The notes below the pieces were generated by a model. It worked only from the letters and a program-made list of their open reading frames with translations, made no database searches and had not been told where the DNA came from. From Rheinheimera sp. MM224 (GTDB lineage Bacteria > Pseudomonadota > Gammaproteobacteria > Enterobacterales > Alteromonadaceae): DNA of 64,000 bases. Position numbers and translations under genes: made by a program. The stretch lies in NCBI RefSeq assembly GCF_947090785.1, contig NZ_OX352320.1:558001-622000 (forward strand), written 5' to 3'. Positions 1 through 8,033 of the stretch are shown piece by piece. Positions within the stretch are counted from its first letter, which is position 1. Every line of letters starts with the position of its first letter.

Positions 1-639
1 AGGATATGCTTTCGAGAAGGCCAGGTACACCGGTCTTGCTTCAACTACAGGTCCGGTAGAGCTTAGTTGAGTGCTGTATTCGGCCAGTTCTGTTGCCAGT
101 AAATATTCGGCTACCATTTGTTCGCAAATCACTAAATCCACCCTACCCAAGGCCAACATTTTCATGGATTCGAGATCTGTGTTTACTTCTATCCACTCAA
201 AAGGTAAGGCTTTGATGGCTTGCGGATAGCTGTATCCCCTTACAACCCCCAATCGGAGTGGCCTTTTCGCCAATTGATTTAGTTCGGTAAAGGCGATTGG
301 ATTTGCTGTGCTGTGATAAAACTTCAGGTAGTTGGTATAAAGCGGTGTGGGGTAATGCAGATATCCTGCTCGTTCTGCGTCAAACCAGACGCTGACAATA
401 GCCGCAGCTTCACCTTGTTTGGCTTGCAACAAAGCACGGGGCCATGGCAAAAAGTCTATCTGTATGTCCTGCTGCTGAGCGGCAAAAATTTCTCTGACTA
501 ATTGAACTGCATGCCCCTGATTGGGCAGGTTTTCCCCGTTGTGTGGCACAAACTCACTACTGACAATACGCAGCGCTTCTGCCTGTACAGAGAAGCTGAA
601 GCTCAGCACAAGCAACCACAACCTGATGATCCACTTCAT
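1..639 (-). CDS. Periplasmic solute-binding protein, family 3 type (C-terminus cut by window edge)
   Basis: Reading the minus strand from 639 gives 213 open codons running off the window. The protein begins with a signal peptide (MKWIIRLWLLVLSFSFSVQA, cleavage near AEA) followed by a mature start LRIVSSEFVPHN, typical of small extracellular solute-binding proteins (SBP_bac_3) that bind amino acids or similar solutes in the periplasm. The segment LRLGVVRGYSYPQA and a later MLALGRVDLVICEQ match the usual second-lobe pattern of this family. An in-frame ATG at 660 is possible, but GCAGG lies six bases before the ATG at 639, so that start is preferred. No transporter permease or ATPase is adjacent, so it may be a stand-alone sensor-type binding protein. 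Substrate unknown. Confidence 0.75.
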   Translation of the reverse strand, partial: MKWIIRLWLLVLSFSFSVQAEALRIVSSEFVPHNGENLPNQGHAVQLVREIFAAQQQDIQIDFLPWPRALLQAKQGEAAAIVSVWFDAERAGYLHYPTPLYTNYLKFYHSTANPIAFTELNQLAKRPLRLGVVRGYSYPQAIKALPFEWIEVNTDLESMKMLALGRVDLVICEQMVAEYLLATELAEYSTQLSSTGPVVEARPVYLAFSKAYP

Positions 640-934
640 TTTTTGCCTGCTTTGTTTCATCTACTGTACGGATTTTTAACTGAAAAAAGCTGGTAAAGCA
701 ATGTACTTGACCAGTTCTTCACCATCAGTCAGTACTAAGGCGGTTGGATCCGTGGTCGAAAGTGATCAACAGGGAAGTAGCGAATAAAGCCTCGCACCAA
801 GGTAAGAAATTTTATGATATTGGAGGGCATGTTCAATCAGAAGTCGCCTGTGGAATGACAAGCAAAGATCCTGAGTGCAGCTCTGCATGCAGGGTGTTGT
901 GGGGACTGAAGGTTCGAAAGCTCCGGTTAGCTAA
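640..934. other. Intergenic stretch, no convincing gene
   Basis: About 295 bases between the binding protein start and the ASCH gene end. A 64-codon open frame on the plus strand (744-938) has no ribosome binding site and no recognisable protein character, so it is not called. On the minus strand an AGCTAAC heptamer (917-923) follows the ASCH stop codon by three bases. The same heptamer overlaps the stop of the next gene upstream (1500-1506). It may be the remnant left end of an attC-like site, but no matching GTTA right end was found within 150 bases. Confidence 0.4.
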
Positions 935-1411
935 TTAGGCAGCGCCTGCCGGAAATATGCGCTCAAACTCTTGAAAGACGATAGGCATTTCAGGCCTGGG
1001 CTCATAGCCAGTTCCCTGGAGCTCGTGATGGTAATAGTCCCAATGAGCCTTGTGCCACCAATCAAGCGAGCCGTCTCCCTCACCTTCAATTCTTGCATGA
1101 ACCTCCGTGACCTCGTTCAGCGGGAGGATCTGCACATTGGTTGTGCGAATAATACATATGGCCTTACCGCTCCAATCCGTCACTATGTTCAGATCGCCTA
1201 TACGCGGCAAAGCCTCTCCGCTGGTCTCAAAAAACCACAATGACGGTGATGTTGCGCGCTTTGTGCCGTTCAATACTAGCTGAGCACACTCATTAGCATC
1301 CGTCTCGTTGTCGCAGAAATACCAGGCTGGCGGTGCATCAGTGGGGAACTGTGATAGCTGAGATTGATGCGCAAGGTAGGTGTCCCACATAAGCTTTACT
1401 GATCGGTGCAT
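935..1411 (-). CDS. ASCH-domain protein (YhfF-like), possible integron cassette gene
   Basis: Predicted soluble protein of 158 residues. The central part (NGTKRATSPSLWFF, then GDLNIVTDWSGKAICIIRTTNV, then EVTEVHARIEGEGDGSLDWW) fits the ASCH superfamily, a PUA-like beta-barrel fold proposed to bind RNA or modified nucleotides. Members of the YhfF branch are about 150 residues, as here. The ATG at 1411 lies inside a GTTATGC heptamer that forms the end of an attC-like inverted repeat; a second in-frame ATG (MWDTYLAHQ) is at 1390, and neither has a strong Shine-Dalgarno. The stop is followed by AGCTAAC. ASCH proteins are common passengers of integron cassettes. The cellular role is unknown; fold assignment is fairly sure, function is not. 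Confidence 0.7.
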   Translation of the reverse strand: MHRSVKLMWDTYLAHQSQLSQFPTDAPPAWYFCDNETDANECAQLVLNGTKRATSPSLWFFETSGEALPRIGDLNIVTDWSGKAICIIRTTNVQILPLNEVTEVHARIEGEGDGSLDWWHKAHWDYYHHELQGTGYEPRPEMPIVFQEFERIFPAGAA

Positions 1412-1506
1412 AACAGCGTTTCCTTACGACCTAAAGCCCGACACACGCGAGCAACTTGTTATGAGTCGAGAGCGCCGTAGGCGCATTCTGCTGTCGATTG
1501 TTAGCT
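1408..1506 (-). repeat. attC-like inverted-repeat site between two small genes
   Basis: Read on the minus strand, this 99-base stretch begins with AGCTAAC (which contains the TAA stop of the upstream small membrane protein gene) and ends with GTTATGC (which contains the ATG of the ASCH gene). It carries an internal hairpin GCGCC-TAC-GGCGC (1472-1484). The TAAC...GTTA ends, length near 100 bases, internal dyad and placement directly between short same-strand genes match the layout of integron attC sites (consensus RYYYAAC ... GTTRRRY), although both ends deviate from consensus. The call rests on layout, not on a folding calculation. Confidence 0.45.
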
Positions 1507-1857
1507 ATTAACCGCACTTGCTAGTGTCAATCCGCTGATAACCCAAAATACCAACCATGATAAATGCCTACCTCTTGTGTAGTAAGCTGAAAAAACACCG
1601 CTCACGGCAAATAGAATACTGACTGTAAAAAGCAATATTTTCGAATCGGGCAGTAACACTAAAAGTGCCGCAAACCCAAACCAGGTCAAACTTGTTATAT
1701 GCCACGCAAATCGAAGGGTTCCTTTTGTAAATTGATCACTGCCAAAAATATGTGGCAGATTTTCACGTTTAAACAGGCGGATTAGTATGTACCTTTCACC
1801 AAGGACCGAATGAACTAGCCCGCATAGGATAAGCAACAGTGACGCAATGATTAACAA
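1501..1857 (-). CDS. Small four-helix membrane protein, TTG start, unknown function
   Basis: 118 residues with four hydrophobic segments (roughly 2-20, 48-66, 70-86 and 96-114) joined by short polar loops including RLFKRENLPHIFGSDQF and YYTRGRHLS. The start is a TTG four bases after AGGAGG (1862-1867), a strong ribosome binding site that supports it. I do not recognise a characterised family; similar short membrane proteins occur as hypothetical cassette genes. It lies between two attC-like inverted repeats and on the same strand as the ASCH gene, so it is probably part of a two-cassette cluster. Local base composition is more AT-rich than the flanking core genes. Location: inner membrane, by prediction. 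Confidence 0.6.
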   Translation of the reverse strand: MLIIASLLLILCGLVHSVLGERYILIRLFKRENLPHIFGSDQFTKGTLRFAWHITSLTWFGFAALLVLLPDSKILLFTVSILFAVSGVFSAYYTRGRHLSWLVFWVISGLTLASAVNS

Positions 1858-1861
1858 AGGG

Positions 1862-1950
1862 CCTCCTAACGACTTACATTTGTATATTGTGCCAGCACGT
1901 TTGTCTGGTTTTACGTGTTGGCACCTTATTCCCTTTTGGCTAGCTGTTAT
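1862..1950 (-). repeat. attC-like inverted-repeat site upstream of the small membrane protein gene
   Basis: On the minus strand the stretch runs from ATAAC (near 1950) to GTTAGGAGG (1862-1868), with an internal stem formed by 1889-1900 and 1913-1924 (GTGCCAGCACGT against ACGTGTTGGCAC, one mismatch, 12-base loop). The GTTA end sits a few bases upstream of the TTG start of the next gene and overlaps its AGGAGG ribosome binding site, as expected when a cassette is inserted at an attC or attI junction. No gene is seen immediately upstream (1951-2083), so the preceding cassette would be lost or empty. Confidence 0.45.
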
Positions 1951-2076
1951 TTACCAGCCCTGCCACCGTAAGCCTCTAAATTAGATTGTTTTTCCTTCTT
2001 CAGCAACAAATAACTCTGCCATCCGGAGGTGAGTGTAGTTTCAGTTGGACAACAAAATTGCTGACCAGCTCAGCGC

Positions 2077-2107
2077 GAAAAAACAGCTAAAGCACGGGCT
2101 TTAGCTG
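2077..2107 (-). terminator. Rho-independent terminator of the hydrolase-permease operon
   Basis: Perfect 10-base stem CAGCTAAAGC / GCTTTAGCTG with a four-base loop (2084-2107), followed on the minus strand by six T residues. It lies about 50 bases after the stop codon of the exported hydrolase gene at 2160. Confidence 0.85.
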
Positions 2108-2159
2108 AACCAGAGGCAGGCAACCTCAACAGGGTGGATAGAAATAGTGATGGCATAAT

Positions 2160-3308
2160 TTACTGAGCTAAAAAGGTCCGTATTTGTTCTGCTTTGCTCT
2201 GAATATTCAAAAGCCCGTCTAGATGACCTGCCTGACCCGCAATCTCTTCGTAGCCAGCGCCAGGCATCTGATCTTTACTGTGTTTTGTCATAGCTGGCGT
2301 CAGTAATAAATCACCTGTTGCGGGTAACCATAAGGTTTTAGCTTTGACACTTTTGAGCTTCTGTTGCCAGTTATCACCCATACCAGCTCGCCATAACTGC
2401 GAAGCTCTTACCAGATACAACAACGAATTGGCATCCATCTGGGCAGAGCGTTGTTTTGCGGTGGTGATCAGCTGGTTCCAGGCTGGTAGTTCGGCCTGAA
2501 TATCCTGATGAATAGCGTTGTCCAAAGCGGGGGCAGGATAGGTTTGATTAAATAATTCCGGGTTCAGTGCATCCTGAATCACATAAGCTAAAGCCCGCGT
2601 TAACCCTTGTGGTTGCTGTGTTAATGGATAAGCGCCTTTGTTCCAGTCCGGGTCCTGTTTAATAGGCTGAGCCCAGCGCTCCAGTCGCACAGCACTAAAA
2701 CTGTCGATATAAGCTGTGCCTATCACGGGTAGTAAACGTTCTACTTTATCCGGATAACTGACAGCCCATTCAATGGCCTGAAAGGAACCCATTGAAGGGC
2801 CTATCACAGCATAGAGTTTTTCAATGCCGAGTTTGTCCAGCAGGGCTTTTTGCACTTCGACAAAATCGCGAATGGTGACGACAGGAAAACTCAGGCCATA
2901 AGCTTTGCCTGTATCCGGATTAACACTGGCTGGGCCTGTGGTGATCACGTCGGGTGAAAAAGCATTCAGGTTGGCCAGACTGTCGACACTCAGTACATAG
3001 AATTTGTTGGTATCTATGGCTTTACCAGGACCGATAATTTTGTCCCAGTAGCCTGGCGCTGCATCTGTAGCGCGGTATTTGCCTGCAGCATGGGAAGTGC
3101 CGGAAAAATAATGGGTGATTAAAATGACATTGGATTTATCGGCATTGAGCTTGCCATAAGCTTCCCAGCCCACTTTAACCTGCTTTAAAGCCACACCATT
3201 TTGAGTGGTAAAGCGCGTCAGTTCCAGCTGCTGTTTTTGTACTAAAGGCAGCTCTGCTGCCTGAACAAGGCTGCTGAATAGCAGCATAAAACCAAACCAT
3301 AGTTTCAT
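2160..3308 (-). CDS. Exported MetX-like alpha/beta hydrolase / acyltransferase
   Basis: 382 residues: signal peptide at 1-18 (MKLWFGFMLLFSSLVQAAE) then an alpha/beta hydrolase domain of the homoserine O-acetyltransferase (MetX) family. Family marks are PGYWDKIIGPGKAIDT (about 85-100), the nucleophile elbow GPSMGSFQAIEW with Ser172, an aspartate in LPATGDLLLTPAM and a histidine in GQAGHLDGL near the C-terminus. True MetX is cytosolic and has GGSMGG at the elbow, so an export signal and changed elbow argue for a periplasmic esterase or acyltransferase on another substrate. The ATG at 3308 (or 3311) follows AAAGGA; the frame stays open further upstream but into the permease gene. It is 26 bases after the GntP permease and probably co-transcribed. 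Hydrolysis of hydroxyacid esters is a guess. Confidence 0.85.
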   Translation of the reverse strand: MKLWFGFMLLFSSLVQAAELPLVQKQQLELTRFTTQNGVALKQVKVGWEAYGKLNADKSNVILITHYFSGTSHAAGKYRATDAAPGYWDKIIGPGKAIDTNKFYVLSVDSLANLNAFSPDVITTGPASVNPDTGKAYGLSFPVVTIRDFVEVQKALLDKLGIEKLYAVIGPSMGSFQAIEWAVSYPDKVERLLPVIGTAYIDSFSAVRLERWAQPIKQDPDWNKGAYPLTQQPQGLTRALAYVIQDALNPELFNQTYPAPALDNAIHQDIQAELPAWNQLITTAKQRSAQMDANSLLYLVRASQLWRAGMGDNWQQKLKSVKAKTLWLPATGDLLLTPAMTKHSKDQMPGAGYEEIAGQAGHLDGLLNIQSKAEQIRTFLAQ

Positions 3309-3334
3309 CATAAATCCTTTCGGCACACCTTTCA

Positions 3335-4636
3335 TCACAACCATTGAAACAGGAAAATAGCCAGCATCACACCCAAAGTCGGCACAACCACTGTCACCGC
3401 AGCAACAGGCCAATAAGCATTTTGATGGCTTTCACCACAGATAGCACGAATAGTAGTGACCACATAACCGTTGTGCGGCAATGAGTCTAAAGCGCCGGAT
3501 GAGATAGCGACCACACGATGTAACTGCTCTGCATCTACACCACGTTCTAAATAGACTGGTGCTATCTCAGGCAGGGCTATGGCCTGACCGCCTGAGGCTG
3601 AACCTGTTAAACCCGCAATCACACTAACAGCCACAGCAGCGCCTATCAGCTCAGAGCCAGGTAAATGCGTCATGGTATCGACCACAGCAGCAAAAGCTGG
3701 TGTCAGCTTGGCGACTGAACCAAAACCGACCACAGCAGCTGTATTGCCTATAGCAATTAATGCCCCTGTGGCGCCTTGATCCAGGGTTTGGCCCAAAGAG
3801 GTTAAGAACTTGCGATTAAGTAAATACAAAGTGGTGACACCACCCGTCAGCGCCACTATTAAGGCGGCTTGTTGCATGGAGTCATGTAATAAATACGACA
3901 ACAGCAGCACCACCAGCAAAGGCAAAATACCCATCATAGGATGAGGCAAGGCTTTGTCGCCAACTACTGGATCCGCTTCACGGCCTTCAAAAAATTCGCC
4001 TTTGGCCATCGCAGTTTTAATCATCTTCATTAACCAGCAATAACCGACGATGGCCATAAAAATCGCCACTATGATGCTGACTTCCCAGCCCGCATAAGGG
4101 CTGGTGCCGAGGTATTGAATAGGGATCCAGTTTTGAATTTCAGGCGAACCTGCTGAAGTCATAGTAAAAGTAACAGAACCTAAACCTAAGGCGGCCGGAA
4201 TAAAACGCCGCGGCAGGTTGGCGTCTTTAAATAAGCTAACTGCCATAGGGTAAGCGGAAAAGGCCACGACAAAAATGCTGACACCACCATAAGTCAATAC
4301 AGCACAGGCCAGCACAACCGCCAGTACAGCGCGTTGTTTGCCGATACGTTTGACTATGGCAAGTGCCACAGCATCGGCTGCGCCTGTATGCTCCATCAGC
4401 TTGCCAAAAAGCGCGCCTAATAAAAACATTAAAAACCAGCTGGAAACAAAACCGGCAAAACCCGACATATAACCCTGGACAAAATTGGCAGGATTATCGG
4501 CCAGCCAAAATGGGATGCCGTTAAACAAAGCCACAAATAAAGCGCAGAGTGGCGCAAGAATAAATAGGTTTACCCCGCGCATGGTCAGCACTATCAGTAA
4601 CACCAGCCCCGCTAACAGACCAAATAAACTCAGCAT
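3335..4636 (-). CDS. GntP-family permease (organic/hydroxy acid uptake)
   Basis: 433 residues with about 12 hydrophobic segments. Sequence such as LLGALFGKLMEHTGAADAVA, YGGVSIFVVAFSAYPMA, TSAGSPEIQNWIPIQYLGTS and GLTGSASGGQAIALPEIAPVYLERG fits the GntP/COG2610 proton symporters of the inner membrane. Family members take up gluconate, fructuronate, D-serine or, by annotation in several bacteria, D-3-hydroxybutyrate. It is first in an operon with the exported MetX-like hydrolase and is divergent from a TonB receptor; a 17-bp GTAC palindrome lies 53 bases before its ATG. The presence of 3-hydroxybutyrate dehydrogenase under a similar site 10 kb away makes a hydroxybutyrate-like substrate plausible, but this is inferred from context only. 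Confidence 0.85.
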   Translation of the reverse strand: MLSLFGLLAGLVLLIVLTMRGVNLFILAPLCALFVALFNGIPFWLADNPANFVQGYMSGFAGFVSSWFLMFLLGALFGKLMEHTGAADAVALAIVKRIGKQRAVLAVVLACAVLTYGGVSIFVVAFSAYPMAVSLFKDANLPRRFIPAALGLGSVTFTMTSAGSPEIQNWIPIQYLGTSPYAGWEVSIIVAIFMAIVGYCWLMKMIKTAMAKGEFFEGREADPVVGDKALPHPMMGILPLLVVLLLSYLLHDSMQQAALIVALTGGVTTLYLLNRKFLTSLGQTLDQGATGALIAIGNTAAVVGFGSVAKLTPAFAAVVDTMTHLPGSELIGAAVAVSVIAGLTGSASGGQAIALPEIAPVYLERGVDAEQLHRVVAISSGALDSLPHNGYVVTTIRAICGESHQNAYWPVAAVTVVVPTLGVMLAIFLFQWL

Positions 4637-4689
4637 AGAAACAACCTTGTGTTTTTTCTTTAGTCTGGTGTAAAGCTGTAGGTCAAACC

Positions 4690-4706
4690 ATAGTACTAAG
4701 GTACAG
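4690..4706. promoter_or_regulatory. GTAC palindrome, candidate operator upstream of GntP permease
   Basis: Sequence ATAGTACTAAGGTACAG, an imperfect dyad (TAGTAC-taag-GTACag), 53 bases before the permease start. The identical 17 bases recur at 4772-4788. Dyads of this size are typical of NarL/LuxR-type response regulators, one of which is encoded at 7347-7994. Confidence 0.6.
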
Positions 4707-4771
4707 TCTGTTAGCTGTTCTGTTTGTTAACTCTTTTATTTTCATGTGCTTACCTGTAGTTTGTGGCGGGT

Positions 4772-4788
4772 ATAGTACTAAGGTACAG
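4772..4788. promoter_or_regulatory. GTAC palindrome, candidate operator upstream of TonB receptor
   Basis: Second exact copy of ATAGTACTAAGGTACAG, 59 bases before the TonB receptor start and 82 bases from the first copy. The two exact copies between divergent genes suggest one site per promoter. Confidence 0.6.
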
Positions 4789-4847
4789 CTTAACATTTCG
4801 ACAGGACAGCCTAGAGTGGTACTGGACAAGTTAGCAGGAGAAGGCAC

Positions 4848-7082
4848 ATGGCCCATAACAATAAGAAGACGAAGACTGTATTCCAACCCACTTTATTAGC
4901 TGTGCTGATAGGGTCCGCTTTAATCAATCCGGTAATGGCAGAACAGGCCAACAACGACGCAGCAGCACAAACGGCAGAACAAGAAGAAGCTACACTGGAA
5001 GTGATTCAGGTCACGGCCCGCAAAACGGCTGAAAACCTGCAGCAGGTACCTGTTGCCGTAACCTCTATAGGTGCAGAAGCTCTGGCTCAGCGTGGTATTG
5101 AAAACTTAACAGCAGTGCAGGCTTATTCGCCGAATACAACCTTGCAGGTGTCCCGTGGTACCAACAGCACCTTAACGGCTTATATCCGCGGTATTGGCCA
5201 GCAGGATCCGCTTTGGGGTTTTGAACCTGGCGTTGGTATTTATATTGATGATGTCTATATGGCCCGTCCTCAAGGCGCTGCTATGGATGTTTACGATGTA
5301 GAACGTATTGAAGTTCTGCGTGGCCCTCAGGGTACTTTATATGGCCGTAATACCATAGGCGGCGCGGTGAAATACATCACTAAGCCTTTAAGTGGTGACA
5401 ATGAACTCAGCCTACGTGGCACTGTAGGTAACTATGGCCAAAAAGACTTTAAAATTGCCGGTCAGACTGCATTAACAGACAAGCTGTTTTTTGGTGCTGC
5501 CCTAGCCACGCTGAATCGCGATGGTTTTGGTACTTACCTCAATACAGGCGCAGAAAATTACGACAAAGATATTCTGACAGGTCGTGTCAGCCTGCAGTAT
5601 CAGGCGACAGACAATGTACGTTTTAGTTTTGCCGCTGATCGCACTGAAGATGATTCAAACTCCAAAGGCGGCCATCGTTTAACACCAAGTTTAGTTACTG
5701 GTGATGCGCCACCAGAAAGCGTATTTGATTCCAATACCAGCATGCCAGCTGACAACTCTGTGGTGACTGAAGGTCAGTCGCTGACTATTGCCTGGGATAT
5801 CAACAGTGACTGGACAGTTAAATCCATTACCGCCAAACGTGAAGGGGTGACAGATACTAATATCGACTTTGATGCGACAGCATTACCTTCGTTAGACGTA
5901 CCAGCCTTTTACGAAGACGAACAAACAACGCAGGAACTGCAGTTGTTGTTTAACGGCGACAAACTGACGATGGCATCTGGCCTGTATTATTTTAAAGGTG
6001 ACGCCTGTGGTGCTTTTGGTACTGTGCTGGTGCAAGGTCTGGGTGTAACCACGGAAAACGGTGGTTGTGTTGAAACCGACAGTGTGGCTGCTTATGTGCA
6101 AGGTAGTTATCAATACACAGATAAGCTGTCTTTCACTTTAGGTGGCCGTTATACCGAAGATGATAAAGACGCAGAAGTTTATCGTTTTGTGTACTTAGGC
6201 TACAAAAGACCACGTGATGCAGGCACTCCTATTGCTGTGCAGTCCGACTTTGCAGGCAGCGAGACTTTCAGTCATTTTTCACCCCGTGTAGGTTTTGAAT
6301 ACCAGAGCAACGAAAACTTTATGTGGTATGGCTCGTATACCGACGGTTTTAAATCCGGTGGTTTTGATATGCGCGGCAACCAGTCTATTAACCCGAATGC
6401 GGGCGATCCGTATCAGGAAGAGACGGTAGATACCTTTGAACTTGGTTTTAAAAGTGAGTGGAATGATCGCACTTTACGTTTAAATGCTGCAGCATTTAGT
6501 TCCAGCTATGACGATATGCAAGTGACTGTGCAGCGGGCTGTGAATAATACTGTGGCTTCTCAGGTATTAAACGCGGCCAGTGCTGATATCCGTGGTTTTG
6601 AAGTAGAGATGATCTCTGTTCTGACCAACAACTTAGAGCTGACGGGTATCTTAGGTTACACAGACGCTAAGTTTAACGAAGTGGTGTTTTTTGACGCGGC
6701 TTCCCAGACCAATGTTGATGTATCTGATGTCTGGTCTTTTGCCAATACTCCGGAGTGGACTGGTACTTTAGGTCTGAAATACACCCAAAGTGCTGGCATA
6801 GGCGAAATCGTTTATAACGTGATGGGTTCGTACCGCGCTGACACTCAGATTTTTGAAGTACCTTCAGTGCTGGACTTTGGTGGCTACACTATCTTCAACG
6901 CCGGAGCTACCTGGTACTCCAACGATGGTCACTGGGACTTGTCTGCTCAGGTGCGTAACATAGGCGATAAAGAAACCCGTATTGCCGGTTATAACTTCCC
7001 ACTGTTAGCGGGTGAACAAACTATTACTGCCTACTACGGCGACCCAAGAACTTATAGTTTAACTCTGGGATACCGTTTCTAA
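4848..7082 (+). CDS. TonB-dependent outer-membrane receptor, substrate unknown
   Basis: 744 residues. N-terminal signal peptide (about 1-32, ending NPVMAEQ), then a TonB box-like EVIQVTARK, a plug domain (about 50-165, with VERIEVLRGPQGTLYGRNTIGGAV) and a 22-strand barrel ending in the aromatic YSLTLGYRF. The start ATG is preceded by AGGAG at seven bases. It imports a bulky ligand across the outer membrane using TonB energy. It is divergent from the GntP permease/hydrolase operon and shares with it an exact 17-bp palindrome, so the three probably serve one substrate. No siderophore-type regulatory signal (Fur box) was seen upstream. A role in hydroxybutyrate-oligomer or ester uptake is inference; the receptor call itself is firm. 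Confidence 0.95.
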   Translation: MAHNNKKTKTVFQPTLLAVLIGSALINPVMAEQANNDAAAQTAEQEEATLEVIQVTARKTAENLQQVPVAVTSIGAEALAQRGIENLTAVQAYSPNTTLQVSRGTNSTLTAYIRGIGQQDPLWGFEPGVGIYIDDVYMARPQGAAMDVYDVERIEVLRGPQGTLYGRNTIGGAVKYITKPLSGDNELSLRGTVGNYGQKDFKIAGQTALTDKLFFGAALATLNRDGFGTYLNTGAENYDKDILTGRVSLQYQATDNVRFSFAADRTEDDSNSKGGHRLTPSLVTGDAPPESVFDSNTSMPADNSVVTEGQSLTIAWDINSDWTVKSITAKREGVTDTNIDFDATALPSLDVPAFYEDEQTTQELQLLFNGDKLTMASGLYYFKGDACGAFGTVLVQGLGVTTENGGCVETDSVAAYVQGSYQYTDKLSFTLGGRYTEDDKDAEVYRFVYLGYKRPRDAGTPIAVQSDFAGSETFSHFSPRVGFEYQSNENFMWYGSYTDGFKSGGFDMRGNQSINPNAGDPYQEETVDTFELGFKSEWNDRTLRLNAAAFSSSYDDMQVTVQRAVNNTVASQVLNAASADIRGFEVEMISVLTNNLELTGILGYTDAKFNEVVFFDAASQTNVDVSDVWSFANTPEWTGTLGLKYTQSAGIGEIVYNVMGSYRADTQIFEVPSVLDFGGYTIFNAGATWYSNDGHWDLSAQVRNIGDKETRIAGYNFPLLAGEQTITAYYGDPRTYSLTLGYRF

Positions 7083-7097
7083 GCTTTGATGGCGTAA

Positions 7098-7118
7098 GGG
7101 CGGGGTTTATCTCCGCCC
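7098..7118 (+). terminator. Hairpin after the TonB receptor
   Basis: GGGCGG / CCGCCC stem with a nine-base loop 15 bases after the stop codon. No T-tract follows, so termination by this hairpin is only possible, not certain. Confidence 0.45.
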
Positions 7119-7173
7119 GTATCTGCCGCTTTAGATATAAAAGGCGTAGCCAAAGTAATTGGAGGCGACAAGG

Positions 7174-7203
7174 ATTGTAGGGGCTGGGCTTGCCCCGCCC
7201 GTT
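7174..7203. repeat. REP-like palindromic element, copy 1
   Basis: GC-rich palindrome beginning TTGTAGGGGCTGGGCTTG and ending CCCCGCCC. It resembles, in reverse orientation, the element at 8034-8058 (TCGTAGGGGCAGGG...). Such GTAGGGGC palindromes look like a dispersed intergenic repeat family. Confidence 0.5.
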
Positions 7204-7282
7204 TCAAATTCCAATTTGATCCGAGCGATAGCACGCAGGCAACAAAGCCGCGGCTTCAAGTACGAAGGCTAAAAAACACTTG

Positions 7283-7300
7283 CCGGGGCGAAAGCCCCGG
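7283..7300. repeat. Strong GC hairpin upstream of the response regulator
   Basis: CCGGGGC-GAAA-GCCCCGG, a perfect seven-base stem with a GNRA tetraloop, 47 bases before the response-regulator ATG. It could be an RNA leader structure or part of the repetitive intergenic element. No T-tract follows. Confidence 0.4.
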
Positions 7301-7346
7301 TTCAGTATGGTGAAAAGAGGTTTTATAAAGTTGATACTGCGCTGTT

Positions 7347-7994
7347 ATGATTGCAATTATTGCTGATGACCACCCGCTATTCCGTGTCGCTCTGGCACAA
7401 GCTTCCCAACAAATTCTTGGCACTGATGCTGTATTGCTGCAAGCCAATAGCATGGCGCAGTTATGGGCTTTATTGCTGCAACACCCTGATACCGAACTGA
7501 TATTTCTGGATTTAAAACTACCGGATGCTGAAGGTTTTGCCGGTTTAACTTCGCTTCGTACTGAATACCCTGATATCTCCATTTTGATGGTGTCTGCTAT
7601 TGAAGATCCTGCTGTGATTAAACAAGCCTTACAGCTGGGAGCTTCAGCTTATATTCCAAAATCTGCGCCGCTGGATTTATTATCCGAAGCCGTAGCGCAG
7701 GTTGTGGCAGGGGAGAGTTGGGTACCGGCTGAACTGGTGAACGAAGTGGAAAAAGCCAGGGATCTGATTGACCAGGATTTTGCCCGCAGGCTGGAGCAAC
7801 TGACACCCCAGCAATTTCGTGTGCTGAAAATGATCGCCGACGGTTTGCTGAATAAACAAATTGCCTATGAAATGCAGGTGCAGGAAACCACCATCAAGCA
7901 GCATGTATCGGCGATTTTGCGCAAACTGAATGTGAATAACCGTACTTTGGCCGGTATTTTGTTTGAGAAGCTGAAGCTGCCAGACGAATTTTAA
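7347..7994 (+). CDS. NarL/LuxR-type response regulator (CrbR-like)
   Basis: 215 residues. Receiver domain 1-120: acidic pair at D7-D8 (IIADDHPLF), phosphoacceptor D55 in LIFLDLKLPD, conserved lysine in AYIPKSAPLD. LuxR helix-turn-helix from about 148 to 210: LTPQQFRVLKMIADGLLNKQ, then ETTIKQHVSAILRKLNVNNR. No kinase gene is adjacent; the nearest candidate partner is the SLC5-type hybrid kinase at 10919-14407. In Vibrio, Pseudomonas and Shewanella such kinases (CrbS) work with LuxR-type CrbR to control acetate metabolism genes, so this may be that pair or a paralogue. GTAC palindromes before the TonB receptor, permease and bdh genes are candidate targets. Partnering and targets are inference. 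Confidence 0.85.
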   Translation: MIAIIADDHPLFRVALAQASQQILGTDAVLLQANSMAQLWALLLQHPDTELIFLDLKLPDAEGFAGLTSLRTEYPDISILMVSAIEDPAVIKQALQLGASAYIPKSAPLDLLSEAVAQVVAGESWVPAELVNEVEKARDLIDQDFARRLEQLTPQQFRVLKMIADGLLNKQIAYEMQVQETTIKQHVSAILRKLNVNNRTLAGILFEKLKLPDEF

Positions 7995-8033
7995 CTCCCC
8001 GACTAACCCTGGATTGGGCTGAAATTTTTGACT

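Noticed and set aside
731..740. AGTACTAAGG resembling half of the GTAC palindrome
   Set aside because: Only one half matches (GCGG follows instead of TACAG) and it is not placed before a confident start codon.
744..938. 64-codon open frame on the plus strand
   Set aside because: No ribosome binding site, no protein-like composition and overlap with the end of the ASCH gene; more likely chance.
2160..3308. Assignment as homoserine O-acetyltransferase (metX)
   Set aside because: An export signal and changed nucleophile elbow conflict with a cytosolic acetyl-CoA enzyme; no methionine genes nearby.
2160..3413. Longer version of the MetX-like gene starting at 3413
   Set aside because: The extra N-terminus is Cys-rich and overlaps the permease 3' end; the signal peptide and AAAGGA site place the start at 3308/3311.
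7283..7300. Riboswitch upstream of the response regulator
   Set aside because: Only a single GC hairpin is present, with no conserved aptamer motifs.
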